A DNA stretch of 64,000 nt from Miltoncostaea sp963770865 (GTDB lineage Bacteria; Actinomycetota; Thermoleophilia; Miltoncostaeales; Miltoncostaeaceae): the NCBI GenBank assembly GCA_963770865.1, contig CAVYRD010000001.1, positions 248,001 through 312,000 of the forward strand, read 5' to 3'. Under the pieces are notes generated by a model that searched no databases, was not told the origin of the DNA, and saw only the letters and a program-made list of their open reading frames with translations. A program made the position numbers and the translations under genes. Below are positions 41,222-50,198 of the stretch, in pieces. Position 1 is the first letter of the stretch; every line of letters begins with the position of its first letter.

Positions 41222-41971
41222 CCCCCTCCGGTGTGGATGACCATGCCCCGATCGTGCGCGGCGGCCCTGCGGCGGCGCGACGCCCGGATGTGCCGATGGG
41301 CGCACGGGATCGTCACGGCGCGCGCGGCGGTGCGGGCTCGCGCGGCACCGGGGCCGGCCTCTCGCCCGCCGGTCACGCGCCGGCGCACCCAGGCCTTGCC
41401 CACCTCGACCGCGATGTCGGCGGACGCCCTCCCGGCGTCGTGCGAGGCCGTCAGCACGGCCTCCTCGGGCGGCAGCGTGCGCAGATACGCGACGTAGTCG
41501 CGCAGCGCCTCGGCGCGCTCGATCGGCCCGCCGGGCGATCGCCCGCGCCAGGCCGCGCGGCGTGAGGAGCGACGGGTCGGGCCAGCCGCCGAGCTCGCCC
41601 ACCGGGTCTCGGATCACGGCGAGGAACCGCTCGCGCAGGCGCTCGGAGAAGCCCTCGCGGAACTCCTGACGGGCGCGGACGGCCACGACGACGCCGCGGG
41701 CCACCGCGCGCAGGGCCCGCCCGATGGGCGCGCCCGCGCGGCGCCCCTCGGGCAGGCCGAGCAGGGCCGGGAGCGAGGCCGGCTGCCAGAGGCGCGCGTC
41801 GAACGGCCCGTGAAGGGGTTCGGCCACGCGCCCGATCACGTCCGGCGGGGACCCCGGCGGCCGGGTGGTCGCCATCAGCCACGCCGCGGTGGCCGCGACG
41901 AGCAGCGCGACGACCGTCGCGATGGCCGCCGTCTCGACCGCCGCCTGCCCGGCGTTGCCCTGAATGCGCAT
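41222..41971 (-). CDS. TadE-like membrane protein (frameshifted)
   Basis: It starts MRIQGNAGQAAVETAAIATV, VALLVAATAAWLMAT: a GQAAVE processing-like site and one helix, as in TadE/TadG pseudopilins. The frame changes near 41540 and continues IERAEALRDYVAYLRTLPPE and ASADIAVEVGKAWVRRRV. The true stop is not clear because the second frame stays open into the pilin gene. Probably expressed with the pilin-like gene. Confidence 0.5.
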
Positions 41972-42102
41972 GGCCCGACGCTAGGCCCGGCGGGTCGCAC
42001 GGCTCTGCGCGCGAGCGTGACCGGACGCAGATGACAGTGCGCCGGGGAAGGGGGCTACAATCGTCCTTCGAAGGCCCGCCGGACGGCTCGAAGGAGGCGA
42101 CG

Positions 42103-42516
42103 ATGACGGTTCTGGACAGCATCGCCAAGCAGGCGAACCGCCTCGCGACGGACGTCCAGACATCGCTCAAGCGAGCGCGCGTCGAGGGCGAGCGCCGCCT
42201 TCTGCAGCGCCAGCACCGGGCCGCGCTCGAGGAGCTCGGCGAGCGCGCCTACGAGCTCGTCCGCGCCGGCACGATCCCCGAGGAGCCCCTCGCCGCCGAG
42301 GTGGGCGCGGTCGAGTCGAAGCTCATGGAGATCGAGGCCAAGGTCTCCGAGATCGAGTCGCTGCGCGGCGACGAGGAGGAGACCCCGCCGGACGCCGGGG
42401 ACGCCTCGCGCACGGCCTTCCCGATGGTCGGCGACGAGGCCCCGCAGGGCTCGGGGCCGGGCCCCGGCTGGGAGGCCGCGGAGCGCTTCTTCGGGGGCAA
42501 CTCGAACAAGGACTGA
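42103..42516 (+). CDS. Coiled-coil hypothetical protein
   Basis: The 137-aa product MTVLDSIAKQANRLATDVQT, SLKRARVEGERRLLQRQHRA is helical with heptads, and ends in a disordered acidic tail. AAGGAGG at 42091-42097 sets ATG 42103. Such proteins often sit next to zinc-ribbon proteins in this lineage; function unknown. Confidence 0.65.
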   Translation: MTVLDSIAKQANRLATDVQTSLKRARVEGERRLLQRQHRAALEELGERAYELVRAGTIPEEPLAAEVGAVESKLMEIEAKVSEIESLRGDEEETPPDAGDASRTAFPMVGDEAPQGSGPGPGWEAAERFFGGNSNKD

Positions 42517-42646
42517 CCGGGCGCCGGGGGGCGGTTCCATCGGCACCGGCGGGGCGTTCCATCGTCCGGGGGCCCGGTGTATGCTTTCCGCCTCGCCGGG
42601 CGGGCGCGCCGGGCGTCCGGTCACGTAGTGCAGGGGAGTCACCGGC

Positions 42647-42919
42647 GTGAGAGCCGAGTCCGACCTTCAGGGACACCACCGCTCCGAGACCCCCGCATGC
42701 CACCGCTGCGGCCTCCCCCTGCTCGCCGAGGCCCGCTTCTGCCCCTACTGCGAGCGCTGGCTCGACGAGGGCGGCCTCCCGCGCCTGCTCAACCCCCGGC
42801 GCGGCGAGGACGGGGTGCGGCGCCTGGCCGGCGTATCCGAGCGGCTCCTGCTCGCGGTCGGGCTGACGCTCTTCACCCTGGTGGCCGCGGCGAGCATCGT
42901 CGCCGCCGTCGCCACCTGA
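42647..42919 (+). CDS. Zinc-ribbon protein with C-terminal membrane helix
   Basis: The 90-aa product has CHRCG (Cys18, Cys21) and CPYC (Cys32, Cys35), a treble-clef-like zinc ribbon, then a transmembrane helix LLLAVGLTLFTLVAAASIVAAVA. It is probably anchored with the ribbon in the cytosol. Start GTG 42647, with GGGGAG upstream. Confidence 0.7.
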   Translation: MRAESDLQGHHRSETPACHRCGLPLLAEARFCPYCERWLDEGGLPRLLNPRRGEDGVRRLAGVSERLLLAVGLTLFTLVAAASIVAAVAT

Positions 42920-43011
42920 TCCCGGCCGCACCCAGGGGTCGCTGAACACCACTCCCCCGGATCGCGGCGCCCTGCCCCGGTCCATGTCCCGCGATGGAGG
43001 TCCCGCCGGCG

Positions 43012-43182
43012 ATGTCGAGCACCGAGAAGAGTGAGCTGTTCCAGGTCGGAGACGAGGTGACCGGCTCCTTCCGGTGCGCGGCTTGCGACCTGCTCGTCAC
43101 CTCGCCGCGCGAGAGCGACGGGATCCTGGTGCTGGGCCTCTGCCCGCTCTGCGGGTCCGAGGAGTGGAGGCGCGTCTCCTAG
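43012..43182 (+). CDS. Small zinc-ribbon protein
   Basis: The 56-aa product has Cys22-x2-Cys25 (CAAC) and Cys44-x2-Cys47 (CPLC). GGAGG at 42996-43000 lies after the upstream ATG at 42994, so 43012 is the better start. Function unknown. Confidence 0.65.
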   Translation: MSSTEKSELFQVGDEVTGSFRCAACDLLVTSPRESDGILVLGLCPLCGSEEWRRVS

Positions 43183-43201
43183 GAACGCGCCCGCCGGGGG
43201 C

Positions 43202-43498
43202 TCAGTCCTCCGGCTCCTCCAGCGACGCGATCAGATCCTCGACCGGGATCGCCGCGAGCACCTCGAAGGTGGCGCTGCCGCGCGAGGAGAGCTCGATGGT
43301 GAGGCGGGTGATCGTCTCCGAGTCGGGCGCCTCGACCACGCTCAGGAAGTCGTAGGCGCCGAGCAGCGCCCATTGCTTCATGACGCGCCCGCCCAGGCGC
43401 TCGATCTCGCGGTTCACCTCGAACAGGCGCTCGGGCGTCGCCGCCAGCGTCTGGAGGCCCTGCGGGCTGAGGGTCGAGAGCAGCAGGAAGGTCCGCAT
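43202..43498 (-). CDS. GYD-domain protein
   Basis: This 98-aa protein has the GYD pattern: LLLSTLSPQGLQTLAATPER, GGRVMKQWALLGAYDFLSVV and a ferredoxin-like alpha/beta layout. Role unknown; common in actinobacteria. Confidence 0.8.
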   Translation of the reverse strand: MRTFLLLSTLSPQGLQTLAATPERLFEVNREIERLGGRVMKQWALLGAYDFLSVVEAPDSETITRLTIELSSRGSATFEVLAAIPVEDLIASLEEPED

Positions 43499-43587
43499 CG
43501 CGGCCGAGTCTACGCCGCGACGCCCGCGGCGGCGGACGGCGCCCGGGGTCTAGACTCCCGTCGGCCGATCCCCCTTCCGAGGTGAGC

Positions 43588-43914
43588 ATGCTCCGAGACG
43601 ACGACCCCACACCCAACGCCCTCCAGAAGGCGCTCCTCGAGTACGACCACCACGATCTCGAGGTCGCCCTGATCGAGTGGACCAAGGAGCACTGGCCGAT
43701 GGCGGCCCGCGCGATGGTCTACAACCGCAGCGAGGCGGACAAGACGGTCGAGGGCGTCAGCGGCATCCGCAGCCACGACGCCCGCCTGGCGCTCGAGGTC
43801 GCGGCCCGGGTCGCCATCTCCGAGCGCGAGCTGCTGTGCCGCGGCATCGCCGCGGTCCTGCCGGAGTGGCTCGAGACGACCTACGGCCTGCGCCCGCGCG
43901 GCACGGCCGGCTGA
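43588..43914 (+). CDS. Conserved hypothetical protein
   Basis: The 108-aa, mostly helical product MLRDDDPTPNALQKALLEYD, HHDLEVALIEWTKEHW is not recognised. ATG 43588 fits better with AGGTGAG than the GTG two codons earlier. Convergent with the rhodanese gene (5-bp gap). Confidence 0.6.
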   Translation: MLRDDDPTPNALQKALLEYDHHDLEVALIEWTKEHWPMAARAMVYNRSEADKTVEGVSGIRSHDARLALEVAARVAISERELLCRGIAAVLPEWLETTYGLRPRGTAG

Positions 43915-43918
43915 GCGC

Positions 43919-44263
43919 TCAGCCGGCCTTCGGCTCCACCGGGTAACCGGCGTCCTGCCAGGCGGGCCACCCGCCGACCAGGACGCCGACCCGCGAGCGC
44001 CCGTTGTCGAACGCCCACATGGCGACGGTGAGGCTCTTCGCCTCGCCCGGGCGGTCGCAGTAGAAGACGAGCTCCTTGCCCTGGGGCAGCCCGGGGACCT
44101 GCGACTCGAACTCCATCGGGTCGATCCGCACCGCGCCCTTGATCTGCGCCTCGGACTCCCGATAGGTCAGTTCGCGGACGTCCACGGGCAGCACGGCGTC
44201 GCCCATGCGGAAGGCGGCCGCGAGGTCAACCGGCTGCCAGCGTGAAACGTCATCCCAGGCCAT
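43919..44263 (-). CDS. Rhodanese-like domain protein
   Basis: The 114-aa single rhodanese domain has the active-site Cys69 in VFYCDRPGEAKS, the loop before it being VDVRELTYRESEAQIKGAVR and the C-terminal GWPAWQDAGYPVE. It may carry sulfane sulfur. It overlaps the next upstream gene by 14 bp. Confidence 0.85.
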   Translation of the reverse strand: MAWDDVSRWQPVDLAAAFRMGDAVLPVDVRELTYRESEAQIKGAVRIDPMEFESQVPGLPQGKELVFYCDRPGEAKSLTVAMWAFDNGRSRVGVLVGGWPAWQDAGYPVEPKAG

Positions 44264-44852
44264 CGGCTCCCCCGTTCTGCGTGGACCGGGCCAACGCTAC
44301 CAGCCGCTCCGCCTCGTCCAGGGAGCCGGCCCCCGTGAGGGCGAGCACCCGCTCGGCGTAGGCCGCGGTGAGAGGCGTGGCGATGCCGGCGCGCACCGCG
44401 CCCGCCAGGTACGCCACGCCGTTGCGGGCGCCGTTGCCCGCGCTGCCGACGGCGCGCCGGGCGAGCGAGTCGGGCTCCATGTCGGGCGCGGGCAGGTTCC
44501 GCGGCAGCGAGGCCGCCAGCACCACCCGCTCACCGGGCATGTCCACCTGCACCACGCCCCGGGTGTCGGGCAGCCCCTCGCGCAGCGCGAGCATCGCGAC
44601 GGCCTCGCCGAGCGGGACGTCGTCGGCGAGCAGGAGCAGCGCCCCGGCCACCGGGCCGCCCGCCGGGTGCGGCACCAGCACCGGCCCGCCGCCCCAGCGC
44701 GCCGAGGCCCGGCCGTACTCGACCGGGAACGGCGTGCGACAGGGCTCGGTGCCGGTGATCCGGGGGGTCAGCTCGGCCCCCGGGTCGTAGATCAGCGAGC
44801 CGTAGGCGAGGATCGCAAGCCGGCTCTGCGGAACCGGCGAGGCCCCCCTCAC
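44250..44852 (-). CDS. Gamma-glutamylcyclotransferase-like protein (tentative)
   Basis: The 200-aa protein starts with LAILAYGSLIYDPGAEL, which resembles the GGCT-fold YGSLxxxPG loop, and then VEYGRASARWGG. The remainder is Ala/Leu-rich without clear motifs; the catalytic Glu cannot be placed with confidence. It is coupled to the rhodanese gene. Confidence 0.55.
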   Translation of the reverse strand: MRGASPVPQSRLAILAYGSLIYDPGAELTPRITGTEPCRTPFPVEYGRASARWGGGPVLVPHPAGGPVAGALLLLADDVPLGEAVAMLALREGLPDTRGVVQVDMPGERVVLAASLPRNLPAPDMEPDSLARRAVGSAGNGARNGVAYLAGAVRAGIATPLTAAYAERVLALTGAGSLDEAERLVALARSTQNGGADGLG

Positions 44853-44856
44853 GCGG

Positions 44857-45318
44857 TCAGCCCACCAGCTCCAGCACGGACGCCGCGTGCCCCTTGGGCT
44901 TCACCTTGTAGAGGGCCTGCTGGATCGTCCCGTCGGGCCCGATCACGAACGTGCTCCGCTCGATGCCCATGTACGTGCGCCCGTACATCGACTTCTCCAC
45001 CCACACGCCGTAGGCCTCGGCGGCCTCGTGGTCGGGGTCGCTCAGCAGCGTGAAGGGCAGGTCGTGCTTGTCGCGGAACTTCACGTGGCTCTTCAGCGGG
45101 TCGGGGCTGACCCCGATCACGCGCACGCCGGCCGCGTCGTAGTCGGCCTGCATGTCGCGGAACTCGCACGCCTGGGCCGTGCAGCCGGTCGTGTCGTCCT
45201 TGGGGTAGAAGTAGAGCGCGACGGTGGTCCCGCGCAGGCTCGCGAGGTCGACGGTCGAGCCGTCGTCCGCCTGGAGTGAGAAGTCCGGGGCCGCCTGCCC
45301 CGCCTCGAGTCGCGCCAT
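44857..45318 (-). CDS. bcp: Thioredoxin-dependent peroxiredoxin (Bcp/PrxQ)
   Basis: The 153-aa protein has YFYPKDDTTGCTAQACEFRD with peroxidatic Cys46 and resolving Cys51, the PrxQ arrangement. VRVIGVSPDPLKSHVKFRDK and STFVIGPDGTI complete the family pattern. It reduces peroxides in the cytosol using thioredoxin. Start ATG 45318. Confidence 0.92.
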   Translation of the reverse strand: MARLEAGQAAPDFSLQADDGSTVDLASLRGTTVALYFYPKDDTTGCTAQACEFRDMQADYDAAGVRVIGVSPDPLKSHVKFRDKHDLPFTLLSDPDHEAAEAYGVWVEKSMYGRTYMGIERSTFVIGPDGTIQQALYKVKPKGHAASVLELVG

Positions 45319-45398
45319 GATCCGCCTCCGTCAGTGTGGACGGACGGAGGGTACCGAGCCGCCGCACCGCGGCGACGGGCTACCATCGCGGGAGCACG

Positions 45399-46034
45399 AT
45401 GCCGTCCGCGAACCACCGACCCGCGGTCCGCCCCGCGGTCCGCCCCGCGCGGGAGCCCGACGCGCCGCAGATCGCCCGGCTCGCCACCGAGGCCCTCGGG
45501 GCGAAGTACGGCCCTGCACTGGGCCGGACCGCCGTCCCGGCCGTCGAGGCCCTCGTGCGCCGCGACCTGCGCGAGCGCCCCGGCACCCACCGCTGGGTGG
45601 CCGAGGTGGACGGACGGGTCGCGGGCACCGTGAGCCTGGCCCTCGGCCGGGACATCGACGCGGGCTTCCCCGCCGCGCTCGCGGACGCGGTCGGCTGGCC
45701 GCGGGCGCTCTGGGCGACCCTCGTGCTCGGCATCCTCGGCCACGGCCGGCTCGACGCCGACGAGGCCTACGTCGACGAGCTCGCCGTCGCCGACTGGGCG
45801 CGCCGGCGCGGCGCGGGACGCGCGCTGATCGAGGCCTGCGCCGAGCACGCCGTCGCCGCCGGGCGCCGCCGGCTCACGCTCTGGGTGACGATCGACAACG
45901 AGGGCGCGCGGGCGCTCTACGACGGCGCGGGCTTCCGCGAGCGGCGGCGGCGGCGCTGGATCGCGGGGCGGCTGCTCTTCCGCTCGCCGGGCGCGATCCT
46001 CATGGAGCGGCCGCTGGCGCCTCCCGCGGGCTGA
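45399..46034 (+). CDS. GNAT-family N-acetyltransferase
   Basis: The 211-aa protein has the GNAT acetyl-CoA loop: YVDELAVADWARRRGAGRAL, IEACAEHAVAAGRRRLTLWV, NEGARALYDGAGF. The N-terminal 30 residues are Pro/Arg-rich. ATG 45399 was chosen where homology begins. It overlaps the convergent sensor-kinase gene by 35 bp. Confidence 0.82.
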   Translation: MPSANHRPAVRPAVRPAREPDAPQIARLATEALGAKYGPALGRTAVPAVEALVRRDLRERPGTHRWVAEVDGRVAGTVSLALGRDIDAGFPAALADAVGWPRALWATLVLGILGHGRLDADEAYVDELAVADWARRRGAGRALIEACAEHAVAAGRRRLTLWVTIDNEGARALYDGAGFRERRRRRWIAGRLLFRSPGAILMERPLAPPAG

Positions 46035-47715
46035 GCGGCTCGCCCGCGTCGTCCGGCGCGGGGGCCGCGGGCGCGAGGGCGGCCGGCAACTCCAGGCGCG
46101 CCCGCCCGCCGGGGCCCGGCTCCAGCACGAGGCTGCCGCCCAGGCGCTCGGCCAGCGCCCGCGCGACGCCGAGGCCGAGGCCCGCGCCGGGGAAGCCGTT
46201 GGCGCCCGCGCCGCGGCCGAAGCGCTCGCCCACCATCTCCAGCTCCTCGGCGGGCACGCCCGGCCCGGTGTCGGTGAGGGTCAGCGCGACGCGCCCTCCG
46301 GCGAGCGCGCGGCCCGACAGCGTGATCGTGCCGCCGCGCGGCGTGAACATGGCCGAGTTCGCCACCAGCTCGGAGAGGATCTCGTGGAGCAGGGCCGCGT
46401 CCGTGCGGACGGGCGGCAGGTCGGAGGGCAGGTCGGTCTCCAGGCGCAGGCCGCGGTCGCGCAGCTTGCGGTCGACCGCCGCGCCGAGGCCGTAGGCGAC
46501 GCCGGAGACGCCGACCGGGCGCAGCCGCACCGGGCGGGCCCGGGGGTCGTTGGCGGTGCCGCGCAGCAGCTGGCCCACCAGCCGCTCCATCCGGTCGGCC
46601 GCGCCCTGGATGCGCCGCACGGTGGGCACCGCTGAGGCGGGCACGTGGCCCAGGAGGTCCGAGCCAAGGGCCTGGATCTCGCTCACCGGCGCCTGCAGGT
46701 GGCGCGCCGCGGCGCCGGTCACCTGGCGGCGCACGGCCTCCATCCGCGCCTGCTCGGTGCGCTCGCCCACGGCCACCACGCGCCCGCCGGGGACAGCCCA
46801 GGCTTCCACCTCGAGGGCGCGGCCGTCCGACAGCGCGAGGCGCCGCGACACGGGGCCCGACGCTGTCAGGCCCATCGAGACGGCGGCGTCGACCTCGGCC
46901 GCGTCGCGGGGGGCGAGCGCGCCGGTGAGGCGCTCGAGGGCCTCGTTGCGGATGAGCGCGCCCGAGGGGGTGCGCGCGGCCACGGGGTGCGCCAGCGGCG
47001 CAAGCGCGGCGCCGAGCGCCTCGACCCGCGCCTCGGCGGCGGCCTGGAACGCCCCGGCCCGTCCGGCCGCCGCGCCGACGGCCTCCGTCAGGCGGCGCCA
47101 CTCGCCGCGGCCCGACGGCTCCAGGGCGGCGGGGCGCCCGGCCGCGATCGCCTCGGCCGCGACGGAGACCTCGCGCACCCGACGCCCGGCGCGCGCGGCC
47201 AGCAGCCAGGCGATCGCCGCGGCGATGAGAGAGAGCAGGAGGACGGCGACGGCGATCGCCGGCCCGGCCCCGACCGACCCGGCTCCCGCCGGCAGCGGGG
47301 CCCGCAGCACGACGGCGCCGCCGGAGGGAAGCTCACGGCGGGCCTGGACGACGCCGGCGCGGAGCGTCCAGCCGCCGGACCGCGTCGTCGCCAGGGCGCC
47401 GGCCCGGCCCGGCGCGCCGGCGCTCCACACGGCGGGGTCGCCCGTCTCGATGCGCACGCGGCCGGCGGGGCCCAGCAGGCGGGCCGGGACGCCGGCGGAC
47501 GCGAGCGCGCCGCGGGCCTCGGCGGTGCGCGCGGGGTCGACGCCCGCGGCCACCCGGTCGGCCGTACGGGCCAGCGGCGCGCCCACGGCGGCCGCGTCGT
47601 GACGCAGCTCCAGGCCCAGGGCGAGGACGGCGGCCAGCCCGAGCGCCACCGCGGAGGCCGCGAACACGGCGATCGCGGCCCGCCAGGGCCGGCGCGGACG
47701 GTGGGTGGCGTGCAT
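46000..47715 (-). CDS. Membrane sensor histidine kinase
   Basis: The 571-aa protein has two transmembrane helices (IAVFAASAVALGLAAVLALG; IAVAVLLLSLIAAAIAWLLA) around an extracytoplasmic domain, a HAMP-like linker, a PAS-like region and a kinase core. The phosphoacceptor region reads ARHLQAPVSEI where HELRTPL is usual. The ATP site has an N box (ELVANSAMF), G1 (DTGPGVP) and G2 (GAGLGLGVAR). No response regulator is adjacent; the divergent gene encodes a MerR/excisionase-type regulator. Start ATG 47715. Confidence 0.8.
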   Translation of the reverse strand: MHATHRPRRPWRAAIAVFAASAVALGLAAVLALGLELRHDAAAVGAPLARTADRVAAGVDPARTAEARGALASAGVPARLLGPAGRVRIETGDPAVWSAGAPGRAGALATTRSGGWTLRAGVVQARRELPSGGAVVLRAPLPAGAGSVGAGPAIAVAVLLLSLIAAAIAWLLAARAGRRVREVSVAAEAIAAGRPAALEPSGRGEWRRLTEAVGAAAGRAGAFQAAAEARVEALGAALAPLAHPVAARTPSGALIRNEALERLTGALAPRDAAEVDAAVSMGLTASGPVSRRLALSDGRALEVEAWAVPGGRVVAVGERTEQARMEAVRRQVTGAAARHLQAPVSEIQALGSDLLGHVPASAVPTVRRIQGAADRMERLVGQLLRGTANDPRARPVRLRPVGVSGVAYGLGAAVDRKLRDRGLRLETDLPSDLPPVRTDAALLHEILSELVANSAMFTPRGGTITLSGRALAGGRVALTLTDTGPGVPAEELEMVGERFGRGAGANGFPGAGLGLGVARALAERLGGSLVLEPGPGGRARLELPAALAPAAPAPDDAGEPLSPREAPAAAP

Positions 47716-47824
47716 CTCGTTGCAGGGCTTCGCCTCGGCCGGGCGAAAGTCCTCCCGACGGCCGCGACGGGACCCACCCGCCGACGGCGCCCGCGGTGAA
47801 CGGGACGGGGTGGTGACGAGCGGG

Positions 47825-48541
47825 ATGACTGAGGACGAGGGCTGGCCGCGCGCCCGGCCGGGGCGGGCCGACCGCGACCGCGACCGGGGCCCGCGCTCGC
47901 TGACCGCCTCCGAGGCGGCGGCCCTGATCGGGGTGAGCGTCGCCACCGTCCGCGGCTGGGCCGACTCGGGCCGGATCCCCTCCCACCGCACCGTCGGGGG
48001 CCATCGCCGCTTCGCGGTCGATGAGCTGCGCGCCTGGCTCGAGGAGCGGGGGGCGCCCGCGCCCGAGGCGCGCCGCCTGCGGCGCACGCCGCAGGAGGTG
48101 CCGGCCTGCCCGATGCTCGCCCGCGAGCTGAACGCCCGCACCGAGGCCGTCATCGCGCGCGTGCTGGAGGGCTACGACGACGACGTGCCCACGCCGCTGC
48201 CGCCCCCCACGATGCCCGCCATGCGCCGCCTCACCTCCCGCTTCCTGCGCATCCTGACCTCGGGCCTCGAGTCCGGGCGCCCCGGCGCCGCGGCGGGGCG
48301 GGCCGAGCTGGCCGGCCTGCGCGGGGGCCTTCAGGGCGCGACCGGGGCGCGGGTCCTGGTGGAGCACACCCGCGTCGCGGCCGCGGTGCTGGCCGAGGCC
48401 GAGGCCGCGCGGCGGGAGGGCGTCCGCATGGAGCCGCTCGCCATCCCGGCGCTCTGCGCGGTGATCGACCACGCCCAGGCCGCCGTGGCCCAGGGCTTCG
48501 AGCAGGCTCACGGCCTGCGCGCGCCGCTCCCGCCCCGCTAG
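47825..48541 (+). CDS. MerR/excisionase-type helix-turn-helix regulator
   Basis: The 238-aa protein has LTASEAAALIGVSVATVRGW, ADSGRIPSHRTVGGHRRFAV, a MerR-like winged helix close to BldC/excisionase domains. A helical C-terminal domain (LNARTEAVIARVLEGYDDDV and onward) has no recognised family. Start ATG 47825. It diverges from the sensor kinase with 109 bp between, so a shared regulatory region is likely. Confidence 0.72.
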   Translation: MTEDEGWPRARPGRADRDRDRGPRSLTASEAAALIGVSVATVRGWADSGRIPSHRTVGGHRRFAVDELRAWLEERGAPAPEARRLRRTPQEVPACPMLARELNARTEAVIARVLEGYDDDVPTPLPPPTMPAMRRLTSRFLRILTSGLESGRPGAAAGRAELAGLRGGLQGATGARVLVEHTRVAAAVLAEAEAARREGVRMEPLAIPALCAVIDHAQAAVAQGFEQAHGLRAPLPPR

Positions 48542-48583
48542 CCCCCTCCATCGTGCGTGGGTCGTGTCGTTGCGCCCGCAAGC

Positions 48584-48618
48584 TTGACAGAGCAACAATG
48601 TTGCACCTATAGTTGCTC
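48584..48618 (+). promoter_or_regulatory. Strong sigma70-like promoter with palindromic operators
   Basis: TTGACA (48584-48589), 18-bp spacer, TATAGT (48608-48613). The spacer holds GCAAC-AAT-GTTGC (48592-48604), and GAGCAAC/GTTGCTC (48590 and 48612) form a wider inverted repeat across the -10. This is the expected site for the MarR protein encoded as third gene of the operon. Confidence 0.75.
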
Positions 48619-48672
48619 CAGCAAGCAAATGGAGCCGGACGACAGACCGGCCGCCTCACAGGGAGCAGCGCC

Positions 48673-49237
48673 ATGAGCACCGCCACCACCGCAACCACCA
48701 TCATCCCGGCCGGCACCTGGGCCATCGACCCCGCTCATTCGCGGGTCGGCTTCGCCGTGAAGCACCTCGGCATCGCGACGGTCCGCGGCACCGTTCGACC
48801 AGTTCGAGGGCACGCTGTCCACCGAGGGCGACATCGCGGACGCCGCGATCACCGCCACGATCGAGGCCGCCTCGATCAGCACCCGCGAGGAGCAGCGCGA
48901 CGCCCACCTGCGCTCGGCCGACTTCTTCGACGCCGAGGTCCACCCGCAGCTCACCTTCCGCTCGACGGCGATCCGCGCCATCGACGACGAGACCCTCGCC
49001 GTGACCGGCGACCTCTCGATGCACGGCGTCACCCGCCCGGTGGAGCTCACGGCCGAGGTGCAGGGCACCGAGACCGACCCGTGGGGCAACGAGCGCGTGG
49101 CCCTGGAGCTGTCCGGCCAGCTGAGCCGCGGCGAGTACGGGATGACGTTCAACCAGGCGCTCGGCAGCGGCAACGTGCTGGTCTCCGACAGGGTCAAGAT
49201 CAGCCTCGACGTCTCGCTGGTCAAGCAGGCCGGCTGA
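48673..49237 (+). CDS. YceI-family lipocalin-like protein (one frameshift)
   Basis: It starts IIPAGTWAIDPAHSRVGFAV, KHLGIATVRG, changes frame near 48795 and continues FDQFEGTLSTEGDIADAAIT, HLRSADFFDAEVHPQLTFRS, MHGVTRPVELTAEVQG. YceI proteins bind long isoprenoids or lipids in a beta-barrel; here there is no signal peptide, as in many actinobacterial members. First gene of the yceI-VOC-marR operon. Confidence 0.85.
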
Positions 49238-49266
49238 CCCCGGCGCCCGCGGAGAGGAGCACCATC

Positions 49267-50184
49267 ATGGACCCCGCCGTCCTGAGCGGCACGGCCGTCG
49301 CCGCCGACCGGATCACCTACGGAGCGGTCGAGCTCGACGTCACCGACATCGGCAGGTCCCTCGCCTTCTGGCGGGACCTGATCGGACTGGCCGAGCTGGC
49401 GCGCGACGAGTCGGGCGCCGTGCGCCTGGGCTCGGGCGAGCGGGACCTGATCGTGCTCCACCCGGGCGCGGAGCGCCCGGTCCTCCGCGGGCACGCGGGC
49501 CTCTACCACGTCGCGCTGCACCTGCCCGACGGGCCCGAGTTCGCGCGGATCCTGGCACGGCTCGCGGCCCTGCGGGCGTCGCAGGCGCCGACGGACCACA
49601 TCTTCTCGATGGCCACCTACCTGACCGACCCCGACGGCATCGGCCTCGAGCTCACACTCGAGACGCCCGAGCGCTTCGCGGGCTTCGAGATCGGCCCCGG
49701 GTCGATCGTCGTGCTCGACAGCGACGGCCGCCGCCGCGGGCCCACCGAACCGCTCGACCTCGCCCCGGTGCTGGAGTGGCTGGGCGACCGGCCCCTGATC
49801 GAGCCGTTCGCGCCCGGCGCGACCGTCGGCCACGTCCACCTGCACGTGCCCGACCTCGCCGCGGGCGTCGCCTTCCACCGCGACGTGATCGGCTTCGACG
49901 AGCACATGGTGATGCCCGCCATCGGCATGGCCGATCTGAGCGCCGGCGGGCGCTTCCCCCACCGCCTCGCGCTCAACGTCTGGAACGGCCCGCGCGCGGT
50001 GCAGCCGCCGCCCGGGACCGCCGGGATGCGCCGGTTCACGCTGAGGCTGCGCGACGCCGGCGCCCTCGACGCCGCCCGGGAGCGCCTCGTCGCCGCCGGG
50101 ATCGCGAACGAGCAGGGCCCCGACGGCATCGAGACGCGCGACCCGGCGGGCAACCCGCTGCGCCTCACGTCCGAGCGGATCTGA
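49267..50184 (+). CDS. VOC-family dioxygenase-like protein (CatE type)
   Basis: The 305-aa protein holds two vicinal-oxygen-chelate modules: ITYGAVELDVTDIGRSLAFW, LYHVALHLPDG and VGHVHLHVPDLAAGVAFHRD, DPAGNPLRLTSE. The His and Glu ligands of the iron site are in place (HVAL, GLELTL, HVHL). Similar proteins are annotated as catechol-2,3-dioxygenase or CatE, often under MarR control and induced by quinones. Start ATG 49267, with GGAG upstream. Confidence 0.83.
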   Translation: MDPAVLSGTAVAADRITYGAVELDVTDIGRSLAFWRDLIGLAELARDESGAVRLGSGERDLIVLHPGAERPVLRGHAGLYHVALHLPDGPEFARILARLAALRASQAPTDHIFSMATYLTDPDGIGLELTLETPERFAGFEIGPGSIVVLDSDGRRRGPTEPLDLAPVLEWLGDRPLIEPFAPGATVGHVHLHVPDLAAGVAFHRDVIGFDEHMVMPAIGMADLSAGGRFPHRLALNVWNGPRAVQPPPGTAGMRRFTLRLRDAGALDAARERLVAAGIANEQGPDGIETRDPAGNPLRLTSERI

Positions 50185-50198
50185 CAGGCTCGGCGGCG

